DNA from: a virus | Strand: one strand, 5' to 3' | IMG/VR virus record: IMGVR_UViG_3300048004_000231 | Span: 1-62,928 of that record | DNA length: 62,928 nucleotides | Shown here: in pieces, positions 14,403 through 22,085 of the stretch | Numbering within the stretch: the stretch's first letter is position 1 | Layout: every line of letters starts with the position of its first letter | The notes under the pieces: generated by a model | The model's input: the letters and a program-made list of their open reading frames with translations, nothing else | What the model was told of the DNA's origin: nothing | Databases searched by the model: none | Program-made: the position numbers and the translations under genes

Positions 14403-14546
14403 TACTTCGTGGCCGATGATCTTGCTCTCAAGCTGATGATGCGACATGAAGCGGAGGTAGTTGTCCAGGTGTGACTGACTCTGGAAGAGCTGCACGCGGC
14501 TGCTGTAGTTACCCAGCCAATTCTTTTTATCGATGCGCACTAACAT
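14391..14546 (-). CDS. Hypothetical small protein
   Basis: A 51-residue basic protein with several His and Gln residues (starting MLVRIDKKNWLGNYSSRVQL). It overlaps the gene upstream by 7 bases. The local GC content is higher than that of its neighbours. No family recognised. Confidence 0.55.
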   Translation of the reverse strand: MLVRIDKKNWLGNYSSRVQLFQSQSHLDNYLRFMSHHQLESKIIGHEVLQA

Positions 14547-14701
14547 CTGTTCCACATTATTCCGTTATACATTGACCCGACCAGGTTGTTGTACATATCT
14601 TCCAGCTCACTGGTATCCCAGGCACTTAGGTCGATTGGGTTCCCTAGCTCTGATTCGATTTCTGTGATTAGCCACTCGCGGCTTGGTGATTCGTAACTCA
14701 T
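14540..14701 (-). CDS. Hypothetical acidic small protein
   Basis: A 53-residue acidic protein starting MSYESPSREWLITEIESEL, probably helical. It is one base from the 47-residue gene upstream and overlaps the one downstream; all three form one unit under promoter copy 8. Confidence 0.58.
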   Translation of the reverse strand: MSYESPSREWLITEIESELGNPIDLSAWDTSELEDMYNNLVGSMYNGIMWNRC

Positions 14702-14702
14702 A

Positions 14703-14846
14703 TTAATTAAATTTATATCTGATTATATTAGACTGCAAATCTGATAACGCTTGCACTGCTGCTTCGTTAGTTACGTTGCCGAGCAGATACTGGTTTAGCT
14801 CGTCGATCGTTGCGGTTATTTCCGCTTTTAAATTTATATCGTACAT
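14703..14846 (-). CDS. Hypothetical small helical protein
   Basis: A 47-residue protein, probably two helices (starting MYDINLKAEITATIDELNQY). It is the first gene after promoter copy 8 and so the first of the leftward early bank with a clear promoter. Confidence 0.58.
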   Translation of the reverse strand: MYDINLKAEITATIDELNQYLLGNVTNEAAVQALSDLQSNIIRYKFN

Positions 14847-14868
14847 AGTATTAATTTTTATATTCGTA

Positions 14869-14903
14869 TATATTATCTAGAATAGTACGTATTAGATTTG
14901 TAA
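14869..14903 (-). promoter_or_regulatory. 35-bp early promoter, copy 8
   Basis: Minus strand TTACAAATCTAATACG, ten bases, GATAATATA. It is the most diverged -35 block but keeps exact spacing. A TGCTATAC box (14905-14912) abuts it upstream. Confidence 0.72.
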
Positions 14904-14997
14904 ATGCTATACGCGCTACGCTGCGCTGCGCTCTGCTATGCTGCCCAGGGAAAAGCCTAAATCCCGCAGCAGGTTTCGCTACGCGGTCCGCGATAGT

Positions 14998-15120
14998 TTA
15001 CAGTACGGCACGCTGGTTCCTGGTAACCCAAGCCGCAAATCCTGGATCGGCACGGGGGCTGGCAAAAAGATTTAGCTTTAGTTTAACGCCGTTGTCGTGT
15101 AAAATGTATATGCAACCCAT
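14998..15120 (-). CDS. Possible 40-residue protein
   Basis: An open frame starting MGCIYILHDNGVKLKLNLFA in the divergent control region. No 35-bp promoter precedes it and I know of no relative, so it may be chance. The rest of 14904-15241 is non-coding and holds GC-rich repeats (GCTGCGCTGCGCTCTGC) and the copy-3 element. It is a reasonable place to look for an origin. Confidence 0.35.
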   Translation of the reverse strand: MGCIYILHDNGVKLKLNLFASPRADPGFAAWVTRNQRAVL

Positions 15121-15157
15121 TACCTCTATTCATCTCAAGGGTGTAAAAGGTTCCCCT

Positions 15158-15206
15158 GTGCGACGATAGGGTGTTAAGTATATTTAGTAAGAGGCTAGTG
15201 TCGTAT
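15158..15206 (+). promoter_or_regulatory. 49-bp arm-core-arm promoter/operator element, copy 3 (late operon)
   Basis: Left arm GTGCGACGATAG, core with TTAAGTATATTTAGTAA, right arm GGCTAGTGTCGTAT. TGCGAC and TATTTA are 16 bases apart. It lies about 36 bases before the first rightward gene and is the most likely promoter for the late arm. Confidence 0.78.
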
Positions 15207-15241
15207 TGTAAGAAAATACAACTATCTGTAATATAATATGT

Positions 15242-15478
15242 ATGGCAAAACAGAAACTATCAGCTGAAGCCCGAAGACGCAAAGCGGTTCGAGATTTAAA
15301 GTATGCAAATAGCGCTAGAAGAAGGCGTATGCGTGCAGAGAATCAAAGATTAAGAAGAGCTGCTATAAAAGCAGGTGTAAGTATTGCTGGTAAAGATTAC
15401 GATCACAAAGATAAAAAATTTAAATCGGTTAAGCGTAACAGAGGAAACGATGGTAGCGGAACTAAAAGAGAAGGATAA
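15242..15478 (+). CDS. Small highly basic protein
   Basis: A 78-residue protein with many Arg and Lys (ARRRKAVRDLKYANSARRRR) and a Gly/Asn-rich tail. It is the first gene of the late arm. It resembles short basic proteins I recall from marine phages; binding of DNA or RNA is likely from charge alone. Its stop overlaps the next start (TAATG). Confidence 0.7.
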   Translation: MAKQKLSAEARRRKAVRDLKYANSARRRRMRAENQRLRRAAIKAGVSIAGKDYDHKDKKFKSVKRNRGNDGSGTKREG

Positions 15479-16596
15479 TGGCAAGAATAGAAACATATGT
15501 ATTAGATACGGTTTTAAACGCGTCTGATAAGCTAATAGGTACAGATGCAGCGCAGGGTGCAAACAATGCTACTAAAAATTTTACCGTTGGTACATTAAAA
15601 GAATTTATAAATACAGGAGTGCCAGATCCCACAGATCCAACCGATACAGTTAACCAAGGCTACGTTGCAGATAATGTTGTAAACGGTGGCTCTATTTCAG
15701 GTGGCAATTTAACATTAACAAGAACGGGGGAACTAGATGATGTTGCAATTGATGGGTTATTTAGTGGAAACGGTACAGAGACTCAAATAGCTATATTTAG
15801 CGCTACATCAACAATAACTTCTACACAAGCCGTAGCTGTAAATAGTTCTAGCCAAATAATAATGGAGGTATTGCGTAGTAGTAATTCTTACGCAGACGAC
15901 ACGGCCGCTTTAGCTGGGGGCGTTCCATACGGTGGGTTATATAGAACAGGTAGTACTGTTAAAATAAACTTGCTCGAAAGTGCTCCCGTATCAGAGTCTA
16001 GTGCTGATGTGTGTGGTATAGAGTTTACTACAGTTAATACATCAATAACAGCTGTTACATCTGGGCCGGATATAGTTATTGCTACAGACGCTAGTGATTG
16101 GGATTCAAAAATTAGCCAAAGTATTCCTGCCGCGGCTTATTATAATTACGATATTGCTAACGCAGAAAGAGGTTTATATTATAATATATACGCATTTGCG
16201 GTTATCCAACCCCCAACAGGGTTTAGGAAACCTGATGTATATGACATTACAACTCTTATAAACAGCCCGTGTTCTGATACTTCTTTAAGCCCTGCAAACC
16301 GCAACAGTCTTGCGACATCAGTTGGGACAGGCGGTTGGAATGAAAGTCTTTTTACTAATACGACTAATAGAGGAAACAGCGGGCTAGACCTTAGGGGTTA
16401 CGGATATTATGGCAATAATGGAACTTTTGATGAAAATCAAAGTCAGGGTGCGTTTTTTTATTCCGGGAATAGCGTGTCTCAGGCTGCTGTAATAGGGGAT
16501 ACTGATAGTAATGCTTATATGACGTCCTTTTCTTACCAGCTACCGGCAGACTCTAACATGGGCTTTAATATAAGGTTTTGTAAAGACACACCTTAA
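15478..16596 (+). CDS. Putative tail fibre or appendage protein
   Basis: A 372-residue, Ser/Thr/Asn/Gly-rich protein. The N-terminal 45 residues (starting MARIETYVLDTVLNASDKLIGTD) resemble the start of the product of 22544-23218, suggesting a shared attachment module. The rest looks like beta-structured fibre sequence with a distinct C-terminal domain ending NIRFCKDTP. It is probably a virion surface protein for receptor contact. It is separated from the other fibre genes by the chaperonin block. Confidence 0.65.
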   Translation: MARIETYVLDTVLNASDKLIGTDAAQGANNATKNFTVGTLKEFINTGVPDPTDPTDTVNQGYVADNVVNGGSISGGNLTLTRTGELDDVAIDGLFSGNGTETQIAIFSATSTITSTQAVAVNSSSQIIMEVLRSSNSYADDTAALAGGVPYGGLYRTGSTVKINLLESAPVSESSADVCGIEFTTVNTSITAVTSGPDIVIATDASDWDSKISQSIPAAAYYNYDIANAERGLYYNIYAFAVIQPPTGFRKPDVYDITTLINSPCSDTSLSPANRNSLATSVGTGGWNESLFTNTTNRGNSGLDLRGYGYYGNNGTFDENQSQGAFFYSGNSVSQAAVIGDTDSNAYMTSFSYQLPADSNMGFNIRFCKDTP

Positions 16597-16697
16597 TAGC
16601 TAAAATCGTAAATTATAATTAATTTAAGTGAGTATATAAAATATACCCGGCCCGGGTAGGGCGACCAATTAATAACTAACATAAAAACCAAAACCAA

Positions 16698-16979
16698 ATG
16701 ACATACTATTATTACCAAAGTACGACTACCTCAGATGGTAGCGTATCCGAAGAAACCAGAAAACTTTGGGAGCATATCTCCGATAAGTCTAACTGGCGCA
16801 TAGTTCAGCTACCGAATGGGTATTACCAAGCTGAATACAACAAAGAAGGTGAGTGGGTTGATACCACCCGCCGTGAAACAGAGCAAGGAGCAGAAACCGC
16901 AATTGATGCATCGATTGAGCATTATAAAAAGCGATTAGCGTTTGCCAACGGCCCTGTAGTTGTAAAAACATTCGAATAG
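16698..16979 (+). CDS. Hypothetical protein
   Basis: A 93-residue protein starting MTYYYYQSTTTSDGSVSEET. The middle part (WRIVQLPNGYYQAEY) looks like a small beta unit. The 100 bases upstream contain a short GC hairpin (ACCCG/CGGGT near 16647) but no T-run. No function recognised. Confidence 0.65.
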   Translation: MTYYYYQSTTTSDGSVSEETRKLWEHISDKSNWRIVQLPNGYYQAEYNKEGEWVDTTRRETEQGAETAIDASIEHYKKRLAFANGPVVVKTFE

Positions 16980-17002
16980 TATAATAATATCAATTTAATT
17001 AA

Positions 17003-18571
17003 ATGGAATTTAATAACCCAAGCCAGATAGTAAAAGATTTGTCGTTCGGCGACGCTGGCAAAGCAAAAGTAATGCATGGTGTAGAACAATTAACCAATGC
17101 AGTAAAATCAACATTAGGCGCTTCAGGTAAATGTGTTATCTATGAAGATGCTCTTGGAAAACCGGTGATAACAAAAGATGGTGTAACCGTTGCGGAAAGC
17201 GTAGTCTTACTTGACCCGGTTGAAAATATAGGAGCAACACTTATTAAAGAAGCGGCTAAAAACACAGTGAAAGAAGCAGGCGACGGTACCACCACGGCGA
17301 CCGTCCTTGCTCATTCGCTATTGTTAAAAGCAAACAAAGCTTTACAGGACAAAGATAATACAATAAGAGATATTAAGAATGGAATTCAATCAGCAAGTGA
17401 AAAAGTTATTCAATATCTTTCTAAACACGCCAAAACAGTACATAGCGATATGCTTGGCCAAGTTGCAACAATTAGCTGCAACAATGAAAAAGAATTAGGC
17501 GCAAAAATCGGTGCTGCTTTTTCAAAAGTTGGTAAAGATGGTGTAGTGCTGATGGAAGAGTCTGATACAAATGAAACTTACGTAGATTTTGTAGAAGGCG
17601 TACAATTAGAGACCGGGCTTATATCTAACTATCTTATTACAGACAAAGATAAACAGAGAGCTGTTTTAGACAACCCTTATGTGCTTATTATATCTTCGCC
17701 TATATCAAATATAAGGAAAATACAAGGTGTCTTAGAACACGTTATTAAGAAGAATAGGGCGTTGCTTATTGTATCCGATGTGGAACAGCAACCTAAAGCT
17801 GCATTAATTACAAATAAAGTAAAAGGCAATATTAAGGTAAATATAATCGACCCTCCGGGATTTGGTCCAACTAAGCAAGATACTATTGAAGATTTAGCTT
17901 TTTTAACTGGAGCAAAGATTATAAATGAAGAATTAGGTGATGATCTTGATATGATACAGCCTGATTGTTTAGGGGAAGCTATAAAGGCAATAACAGATGA
18001 TAAAACAACCGTATTGCAAATAGGCGATCTAGGCGATGCTTTTGACGAAAGAGTTAAAGGAATACAACTAAAGATTCAGAATGAATCTAACCCGTACTTT
18101 AAAAGACGACTAGAGCAACGGTTAGCTATGCTAAACGGCGCAGTCGGAATTGTAAAAGTCGGCGCGGATTCTAAGGTAGAGCTAAAAGAAAAGAAAGACC
18201 GTATTGAAGACGCTATTTATGCGACAAAAGCCGCTTATAAAGAGGGTATAGTCCCAGGCGGTGGTGTAGCACTATTAAATGCCTCTACGCTTATTACACC
18301 TAAAAATAAGGGCGAAGAGATATTGCTAGAAGCTATTAGAGCACCTTACGAAACTATTTTAGATAACGCGGGGCTTGACATAGTGTATCCTAACAAAAAG
18401 GGATGGGGTATTGATGTAGTTACAGGTAAAAATGTAAATATGACCAGGAGCGGCGTTATAGACCCTGTGCTTGTAACAAAGACTGCTTTAAAAAATGCCG
18501 TAAGTGTTGTTAACACTATTATTTCAGCTGATTGTATAATTAATAATATTCGAGCAAATGAAGGCAATTAA
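17003..18571 (+). CDS. groEL: GroEL-type chaperonin (Hsp60)
   Basis: An ATP-driven protein-folding chamber, here carried by the phage in its late operon. The 522-residue sequence has the nucleotide-binding [11 protein letters not shown] (93-103), the [10 protein letters not shown] region, and [14 protein letters not shown] ahead of [12 protein letters not shown]. That stretch carries the ATPase aspartate. The flexible Gly-Gly-Met tail of bacterial GroEL is missing and the protein is divergent, so it is not a recent host copy. It overlaps groES by 14 bases. It probably folds the capsid or the very large fibre and internal proteins. Confidence 0.95.
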   Translation: MEFNNPSQIVKDLSFGDAGKAKVMHGVEQLTNAVKSTLGASGKCVIYEDALGKPVITKDGVTVAESVVLLDPVENIGATLIKEAAKNTVKEAGDGTTTATVLAHSLLLKANKALQDKDNTIRDIKNGIQSASEKVIQYLSKHAKTVHSDMLGQVATISCNNEKELGAKIGAAFSKVGKDGVVLMEESDTNETYVDFVEGVQLETGLISNYLITDKDKQRAVLDNPYVLIISSPISNIRKIQGVLEHVIKKNRALLIVSDVEQQPKAALITNKVKGNIKVNIIDPPGFGPTKQDTIEDLAFLTGAKIINEELGDDLDMIQPDCLGEAIKAITDDKTTVLQIGDLGDAFDERVKGIQLKIQNESNPYFKRRLEQRLAMLNGAVGIVKVGADSKVELKEKKDRIEDAIYATKAAYKEGIVPGGGVALLNASTLITPKNKGEEILLEAIRAPYETILDNAGLDIVYPNKKGWGIDVVTGKNVNMTRSGVIDPVLVTKTALKNAVSVVNTIISADCIINNIRANEGN

Positions 18572-18815
18572 TTATTATCTAATAGTTGAAAAAGTAAAAG
18601 AGGGCCCTCGTATGGTTGGTGGCTTAGAATTAACAGACAGAGTTGACGATAGCGTTAGATATTTAAAAGCTAAAGTAATATCTGCTGGTAATTTAGTTGA
18701 AGGTGTAAAAGACGATGATATTGTATATTATGACCGTCACGCTGGACACGGCGTACAGGTAGGGGAAACGCTATATCAAGTTATAAGAATACAGGATATA
18801 GTTCTTGCAGAATGA
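18558..18815 (+). CDS. groES: GroES-type co-chaperonin (Hsp10)
   Basis: The lid of the folding chamber. At 85 residues it is slightly shorter than bacterial GroES. It has the N-terminal YLIVEKVKEGPRMVGGLEL with a Gly-rich mobile loop, AKVISAGN (family form G.V...G) and a KDDDIVYYDRHAGHGVQV barrel. The gene overlaps groEL and follows it, the reverse of the usual bacterial order. T4 gp31 is a known phage parallel. Confidence 0.88.
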   Translation: MKAINYYLIVEKVKEGPRMVGGLELTDRVDDSVRYLKAKVISAGNLVEGVKDDDIVYYDRHAGHGVQVGETLYQVIRIQDIVLAE

Positions 18816-19252
18816 AACTAGAATCAGCTTCGCTGCGAGAATTACAATTATTAAAGTATTACAGGCTCATTCGTAAGTGGGCCTGTAAAACTTATAACTT
18901 AAAAGACGCAGATCTTGAATTATTGATATATCTAGATTGCAAAAAACGTTTTACACGTAATGATTTCATAGACGGCCAATACACATATTCTTGGGATAAA
19001 GATAGGTGGGAGCGGCTAAGGCGAGAAGGCTGGATAGAGGTTTGGCGGCATCGCAATCGTACTACAATTAAATATTCTATATTTCATACCTCTTTAAAAT
19101 GCAAGCAACTTATAATGCGCATATATAGGATTATGCTAGGCGAGGAAGACCTTCCTACTAGTTCTAAAAGCATATTTTACAAAAACAAAACGTATACAGA
19201 TAAAGTCTATAATAAGGCTATAGATGATATGATAAAAGATTCTGAAAGATGA
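18812..19252 (+). CDS. Winged-helix (MarR-like) regulator
   Basis: A 146-residue basic protein. The pattern LLIYLDCKKRFTRNDFI, then RWERLRREGWIEVWRHRNRTTIKYSIF, looks like a winged helix-turn-helix. LKCKQLIMRIYRIMLG follows as a dimerisation-type helix. I recall near relatives in marine phages. It overlaps groES by 4 bases and may control late transcription; that role is inferred. Confidence 0.75.
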   Translation: MKLESASLRELQLLKYYRLIRKWACKTYNLKDADLELLIYLDCKKRFTRNDFIDGQYTYSWDKDRWERLRREGWIEVWRHRNRTTIKYSIFHTSLKCKQLIMRIYRIMLGEEDLPTSSKSIFYKNKTYTDKVYNKAIDDMIKDSER

Positions 19253-19383
19253 AAGCAATACCAATTACTAAAAAACTTTGTACAGCAGGCGGCGGATACG
19301 CATCACCAGCTAAGTTAGACCCAGCGGAGGAAGAAGAAAACAAACAAACTGCTTCTGAAAAAAAGCTATTTATAAATGAGTAG
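19249..19383 (+). CDS. Small protein with MKAIPIT signature
   Basis: A 44-residue protein starting MKAIPITKKLCTAGGGYASP with an acidic, lysine-containing tail. It is the first of several neighbouring genes with an M(K/R)A.PIT start and an SP motif. Overlaps of 4 and 8 bases with its neighbours support translation. Function unknown. Confidence 0.6.
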   Translation: MKAIPITKKLCTAGGGYASPAKLDPAEEEENKQTASEKKLFINE

Positions 19384-19726
19384 CATGGGGTTTAAATTAA
19401 GAAGTAATATTAATAAACTTCTCGGTATAAACGAAGAGCTCTCATCATACACACATCCTGTATTTGAAAAAAATTTAGAAGATGGTGTTATTGCAGAAGC
19501 AAATAGAGACGGCACTACTTTTGTAAATAAAAAAGCTAGTAAGCAAAAAAAGAAAGAAGCTATTGAGCATGAAAATGTTCACCACGAGCAAATGCGCCGT
19601 GGTGATTTAAATTATGATGAAAATAATGTTTATTGGAAAGGAAAAACTTTTCCACGTGGCCCGCAGATGAACGAAGGGGCTAAAGGATTGCCCTGGGAGG
19701 CCGAGGCTTATAAAAGAACAAAATAA
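19376..19726 (+). CDS. Small putative zinc metallopeptidase (HExxH)
   Basis: A 116-residue protein with H65-E66-N-V-H69, followed about 40 residues later by PWEAEAY, whose glutamate could be the third zinc ligand. This is the minimal plan of a zincin. It starts with a basic, strand-like segment and lies among the small SP-motif genes. It might process virion proteins or act during entry. Catalysis is unproven. Confidence 0.6.
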   Translation: MSSMGFKLRSNINKLLGINEELSSYTHPVFEKNLEDGVIAEANRDGTTFVNKKASKQKKKEAIEHENVHHEQMRRGDLNYDENNVYWKGKTFPRGPQMNEGAKGLPWEAEAYKRTK

Positions 19727-19727
19727 T

Positions 19728-19904
19728 ATGAAAGCAACACCAATTACACAAAAATGCAAATCTCCTCTAAGATTAGATGAAACAACTTTAGCTGCGGGGG
19801 CACAAGGCTACTCAAAGTTTGAAGACAGCGCTGCGGGAAAAGTAGCAAAGGCTGGTAAAGTAGTAGGAGATTCTTTTGAAAAACTTGCCAAGGCGGCACA
19901 ATAA
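19728..19904 (+). CDS. Small protein with MKATPIT...SP signature
   Basis: A 58-residue protein starting MKATPITQKCKSPLRLDETT. The remainder is Ala/Gly/Lys-rich and probably helical. It shares the N-terminal signature with products of 19249, 19918 and 21336. Function unknown; a virion role is suggested by its place in the late arm. Confidence 0.6.
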   Translation: MKATPITQKCKSPLRLDETTLAAGAQGYSKFEDSAAGKVAKAGKVVGDSFEKLAKAAQ

Positions 19905-19917
19905 TAAATAAAGAATT

Positions 19918-20880
19918 ATGAGAGCAACCCCAATTACAAGTGCATTAAAGCGCAAATATAGTCCTTTTAAAAAAGAAGAGAGCAAAGCGCAAAAAGAAAG
20001 CAAACAAATGCTTGCTGACCAAACTGGCGTATATGTACAAACTAAAATAAAAACACCTGGAACAGAAGGAACTCCAGCAACGCCAAAGAAAACGTTAAGA
20101 CAAGCGTATGATGATGCACTAGCATTAGGGTATAGAACAGAAGATGAAAGCTTTGAAGATTATGCTAAAAGAGCAAAAGCGGACCCGCAATATGGCACCA
20201 GTGGATCTGAGGGCGCAGAAGGCACAGAAGGCTCTGAACAAACTTCTGAGGTTAAACTAAAAACTAAAGTTGAGGGCACGGCTCAAACACCCGAAACATA
20301 TAGAAGGCAGGTAAGGTCGGGTAAATTTGCTGCAGGTGTTGAAAAAAGAGCGGCCGTTGATAAAGCAAGGGCCGAAGCAAAAGAACAAAAGCTTAAGGGA
20401 AAAGAAAAAAGAGATTATATAAAAAGTGCTAGGCTAAAAGCTAAAAAAATTCAAAAAGAAAAAATAGGCAAGCTAGCCGGAGAGGTATCAACAAATGTGC
20501 AAAAAACAGCTGAAGCTGGTAAAGGGGTTAAAGACGGCACTTATACAAAAGGCGAGCGTGATAAAATGCAGTCTGAGGTTACTGATCAATCTACTTTAGG
20601 AGCACGCACTTCGGGGCCCGGTGCAGCAGAAAAGTTTTTTGGTAGCTTGCCAAAAGATATTTCTTCTGATATTCAAATGAAATTCAGCCCAGCAAAGTTT
20701 AAATCATATGGTAAAAATTCACCTATGAAAAAGCTAACTGATATTTCCGGTGATGGCAAAGTTACTAAAAAAGATGTGCTTATAGGCAGAGGTGTTATTG
20801 GTAAAGACGGTTCACCTGCAAAATATGGCAATAAAAAATCGCCGTACAAAATGAAGGGTTACGGAAATAAAACTTATTAA
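19918..20880 (+). CDS. Lysine-rich protein with PIT and SPFKK signature
   Basis: A 320-residue, highly charged, low-complexity protein. It starts MRATPITSALKRKYSPFKKE. Its middle is Lys/Ala/Glu helical repeats, and its C-terminus carries several SP motifs (NSPMKKL, GSPAKY, KSPYKMKGYG). No globular domain is evident. It could be an internal, DNA-associated or ejected virion protein. Confidence 0.65.
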   Translation: MRATPITSALKRKYSPFKKEESKAQKESKQMLADQTGVYVQTKIKTPGTEGTPATPKKTLRQAYDDALALGYRTEDESFEDYAKRAKADPQYGTSGSEGAEGTEGSEQTSEVKLKTKVEGTAQTPETYRRQVRSGKFAAGVEKRAAVDKARAEAKEQKLKGKEKRDYIKSARLKAKKIQKEKIGKLAGEVSTNVQKTAEAGKGVKDGTYTKGERDKMQSEVTDQSTLGARTSGPGAAEKFFGSLPKDISSDIQMKFSPAKFKSYGKNSPMKKLTDISGDGKVTKKDVLIGRGVIGKDGSPAKYGNKKSPYKMKGYGNKTY

Positions 20881-20882
20881 TA

Positions 20883-21167
20883 ATGTATATTCAAACAAAC
20901 TCTCCGTTTAAAAAACTTCGCAAAACCACGAAAGGAAAGGGGCGTCATTTTCTTACAGCTAAAGAAGGTGCTGGTATGACAGAAGCCGGGCGTAAAGCGT
21001 ATAATAAAGAAACTGGAGGTAAGCTTAAAGCACCGCAACCAGGCGGTGGCAGCCGAAGAACTTCATATTGCGCAAGATCACTTGGGCAAATGAAAATGCA
21101 TAATATTAATTGTAAGAAAACACCTAAAAAAAGAATCTGTGCGGCAAGGCGTAGATGGAATTGTTAA
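20883..21167 (+). CDS. Conserved small basic protein with SPFKK motif
   Basis: A 94-residue basic protein starting MYIQTNSPFKKLRKTTKGKG. TAKEGAGMTEAGRKAYNKETGGKLKAP and a PGGGSRRTSYCAR segment follow, a combination I recall from phage proteins of unknown role. The C-terminus has four cysteines and many Arg/Lys and may bind metal or nucleic acid. Confidence 0.65.
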   Translation: MYIQTNSPFKKLRKTTKGKGRHFLTAKEGAGMTEAGRKAYNKETGGKLKAPQPGGGSRRTSYCARSLGQMKMHNINCKKTPKKRICAARRRWNC

Positions 21168-21169
21168 TT

Positions 21170-21334
21170 ATGTTTAAAGAAGATAAAGGATTAGGCGATA
21201 CAGTAGAAAGATTTACAAAAGCTACAGGTATTAAAAATGTTGTTGATCGTGTGTCAAATGGATTAAATATACCATGTGGATGTGAAGGACGCAAAGAAGC
21301 GCTTAATAAAGTATTTCAGTATAAAAAAAGATAA
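21170..21334 (+). CDS. Conserved small protein
   Basis: A 54-residue protein starting MFKEDKGLGDTVERFTKATG with a later PCGCEGRKEALNKVF. I recall the GLGDT...KATGIK...CGC pattern from phage proteins. It sits two bases after the previous stop and one base before the next start. Function unknown. Confidence 0.6.
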   Translation: MFKEDKGLGDTVERFTKATGIKNVVDRVSNGLNIPCGCEGRKEALNKVFQYKKR

Positions 21335-21335
21335 A

Positions 21336-22082
21336 ATGAAAAAACAAGTAGGGCCAATCCCGATTACAGCTAAATTAAAAAGAACAACAAAAGGTGGTAT
21401 TGTACAGCCTCAAATTAAAACACTGCAGTCACCAGCTCAAAAAGCTTTAGTGGGTAAACAACATAATTTACCAAATCATTTAAAAGCTAAAATTGAAGCA
21501 GCACCAGAGTCACCGGCTAAACAAACTGGGAGGAATAGAGTTCAGCGAACAGATAAATTAGACGTAAAGCCAAGCAGAAGAGGCAGCGGCGACAGGGCAA
21601 GAGCTAGATCAACAGGTAGACAAATACAACAACAAAATGTTAAAAACGATCCTCATTATGGTATTAGCCCTTCTACCCGAACTTCACAGCCTGTACCAGA
21701 TTTATTAAAGGGCCCATCAAAACCACGCAAGCAAACAAAAACTGTAACAACTATTAAAAGCAAGCCTGTTGCTCAAACTACAAAACCTACTGCGTCTAAA
21801 GATATTAAACCAAAAGTAAAAACTAAAGCTGAAACAAGCATTAAAGCAAGCAAGCTAAGAGCTAAAGGCGAAAAAGCATTAGCAGAAGGTAAAACAGGTA
21901 AAGCGCAAAGACTTGCAAAACGTTATACTCGTAAAACTAAACGTGACGAAAATAAAGCTGCACGCCAAGAAAAAAGAGCAAATAAAAAAGGTTTGCGTAA
22001 AACCAAAAGATCTCTTATAAAACAAGAAGTAGCTAAACTTAGAGCTGCTAAAAAAGAAATAAGATCTTATAAAGATTATTAA
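21336..22082 (+). CDS. Lysine-rich protein with PIPIT signature
   Basis: A 248-residue, extremely basic, low-complexity protein (starting MKKQVGPIPITAKLKRTTKG). Its middle contains one SPAKQTG motif and its end is Arg/Lys-rich helices. The frame is open from 21276, but that would overlap the upstream 54-residue gene; the ATG at 21336 matches the family's start. It is possibly DNA-condensing or ejected with the genome. Confidence 0.65.
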   Translation: MKKQVGPIPITAKLKRTTKGGIVQPQIKTLQSPAQKALVGKQHNLPNHLKAKIEAAPESPAKQTGRNRVQRTDKLDVKPSRRGSGDRARARSTGRQIQQQNVKNDPHYGISPSTRTSQPVPDLLKGPSKPRKQTKTVTTIKSKPVAQTTKPTASKDIKPKVKTKAETSIKASKLRAKGEKALAEGKTGKAQRLAKRYTRKTKRDENKAARQEKRANKKGLRKTKRSLIKQEVAKLRAAKKEIRSYKDY

Positions 22083-22085
22083 TAA

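Noticed and set aside
14904-15241. CRISPR array or phage-encoded antisense array in the GC-rich control region
   Set aside because: The short GCTGCGC repeats are irregular and unspaced, with no repeat-spacer pattern.
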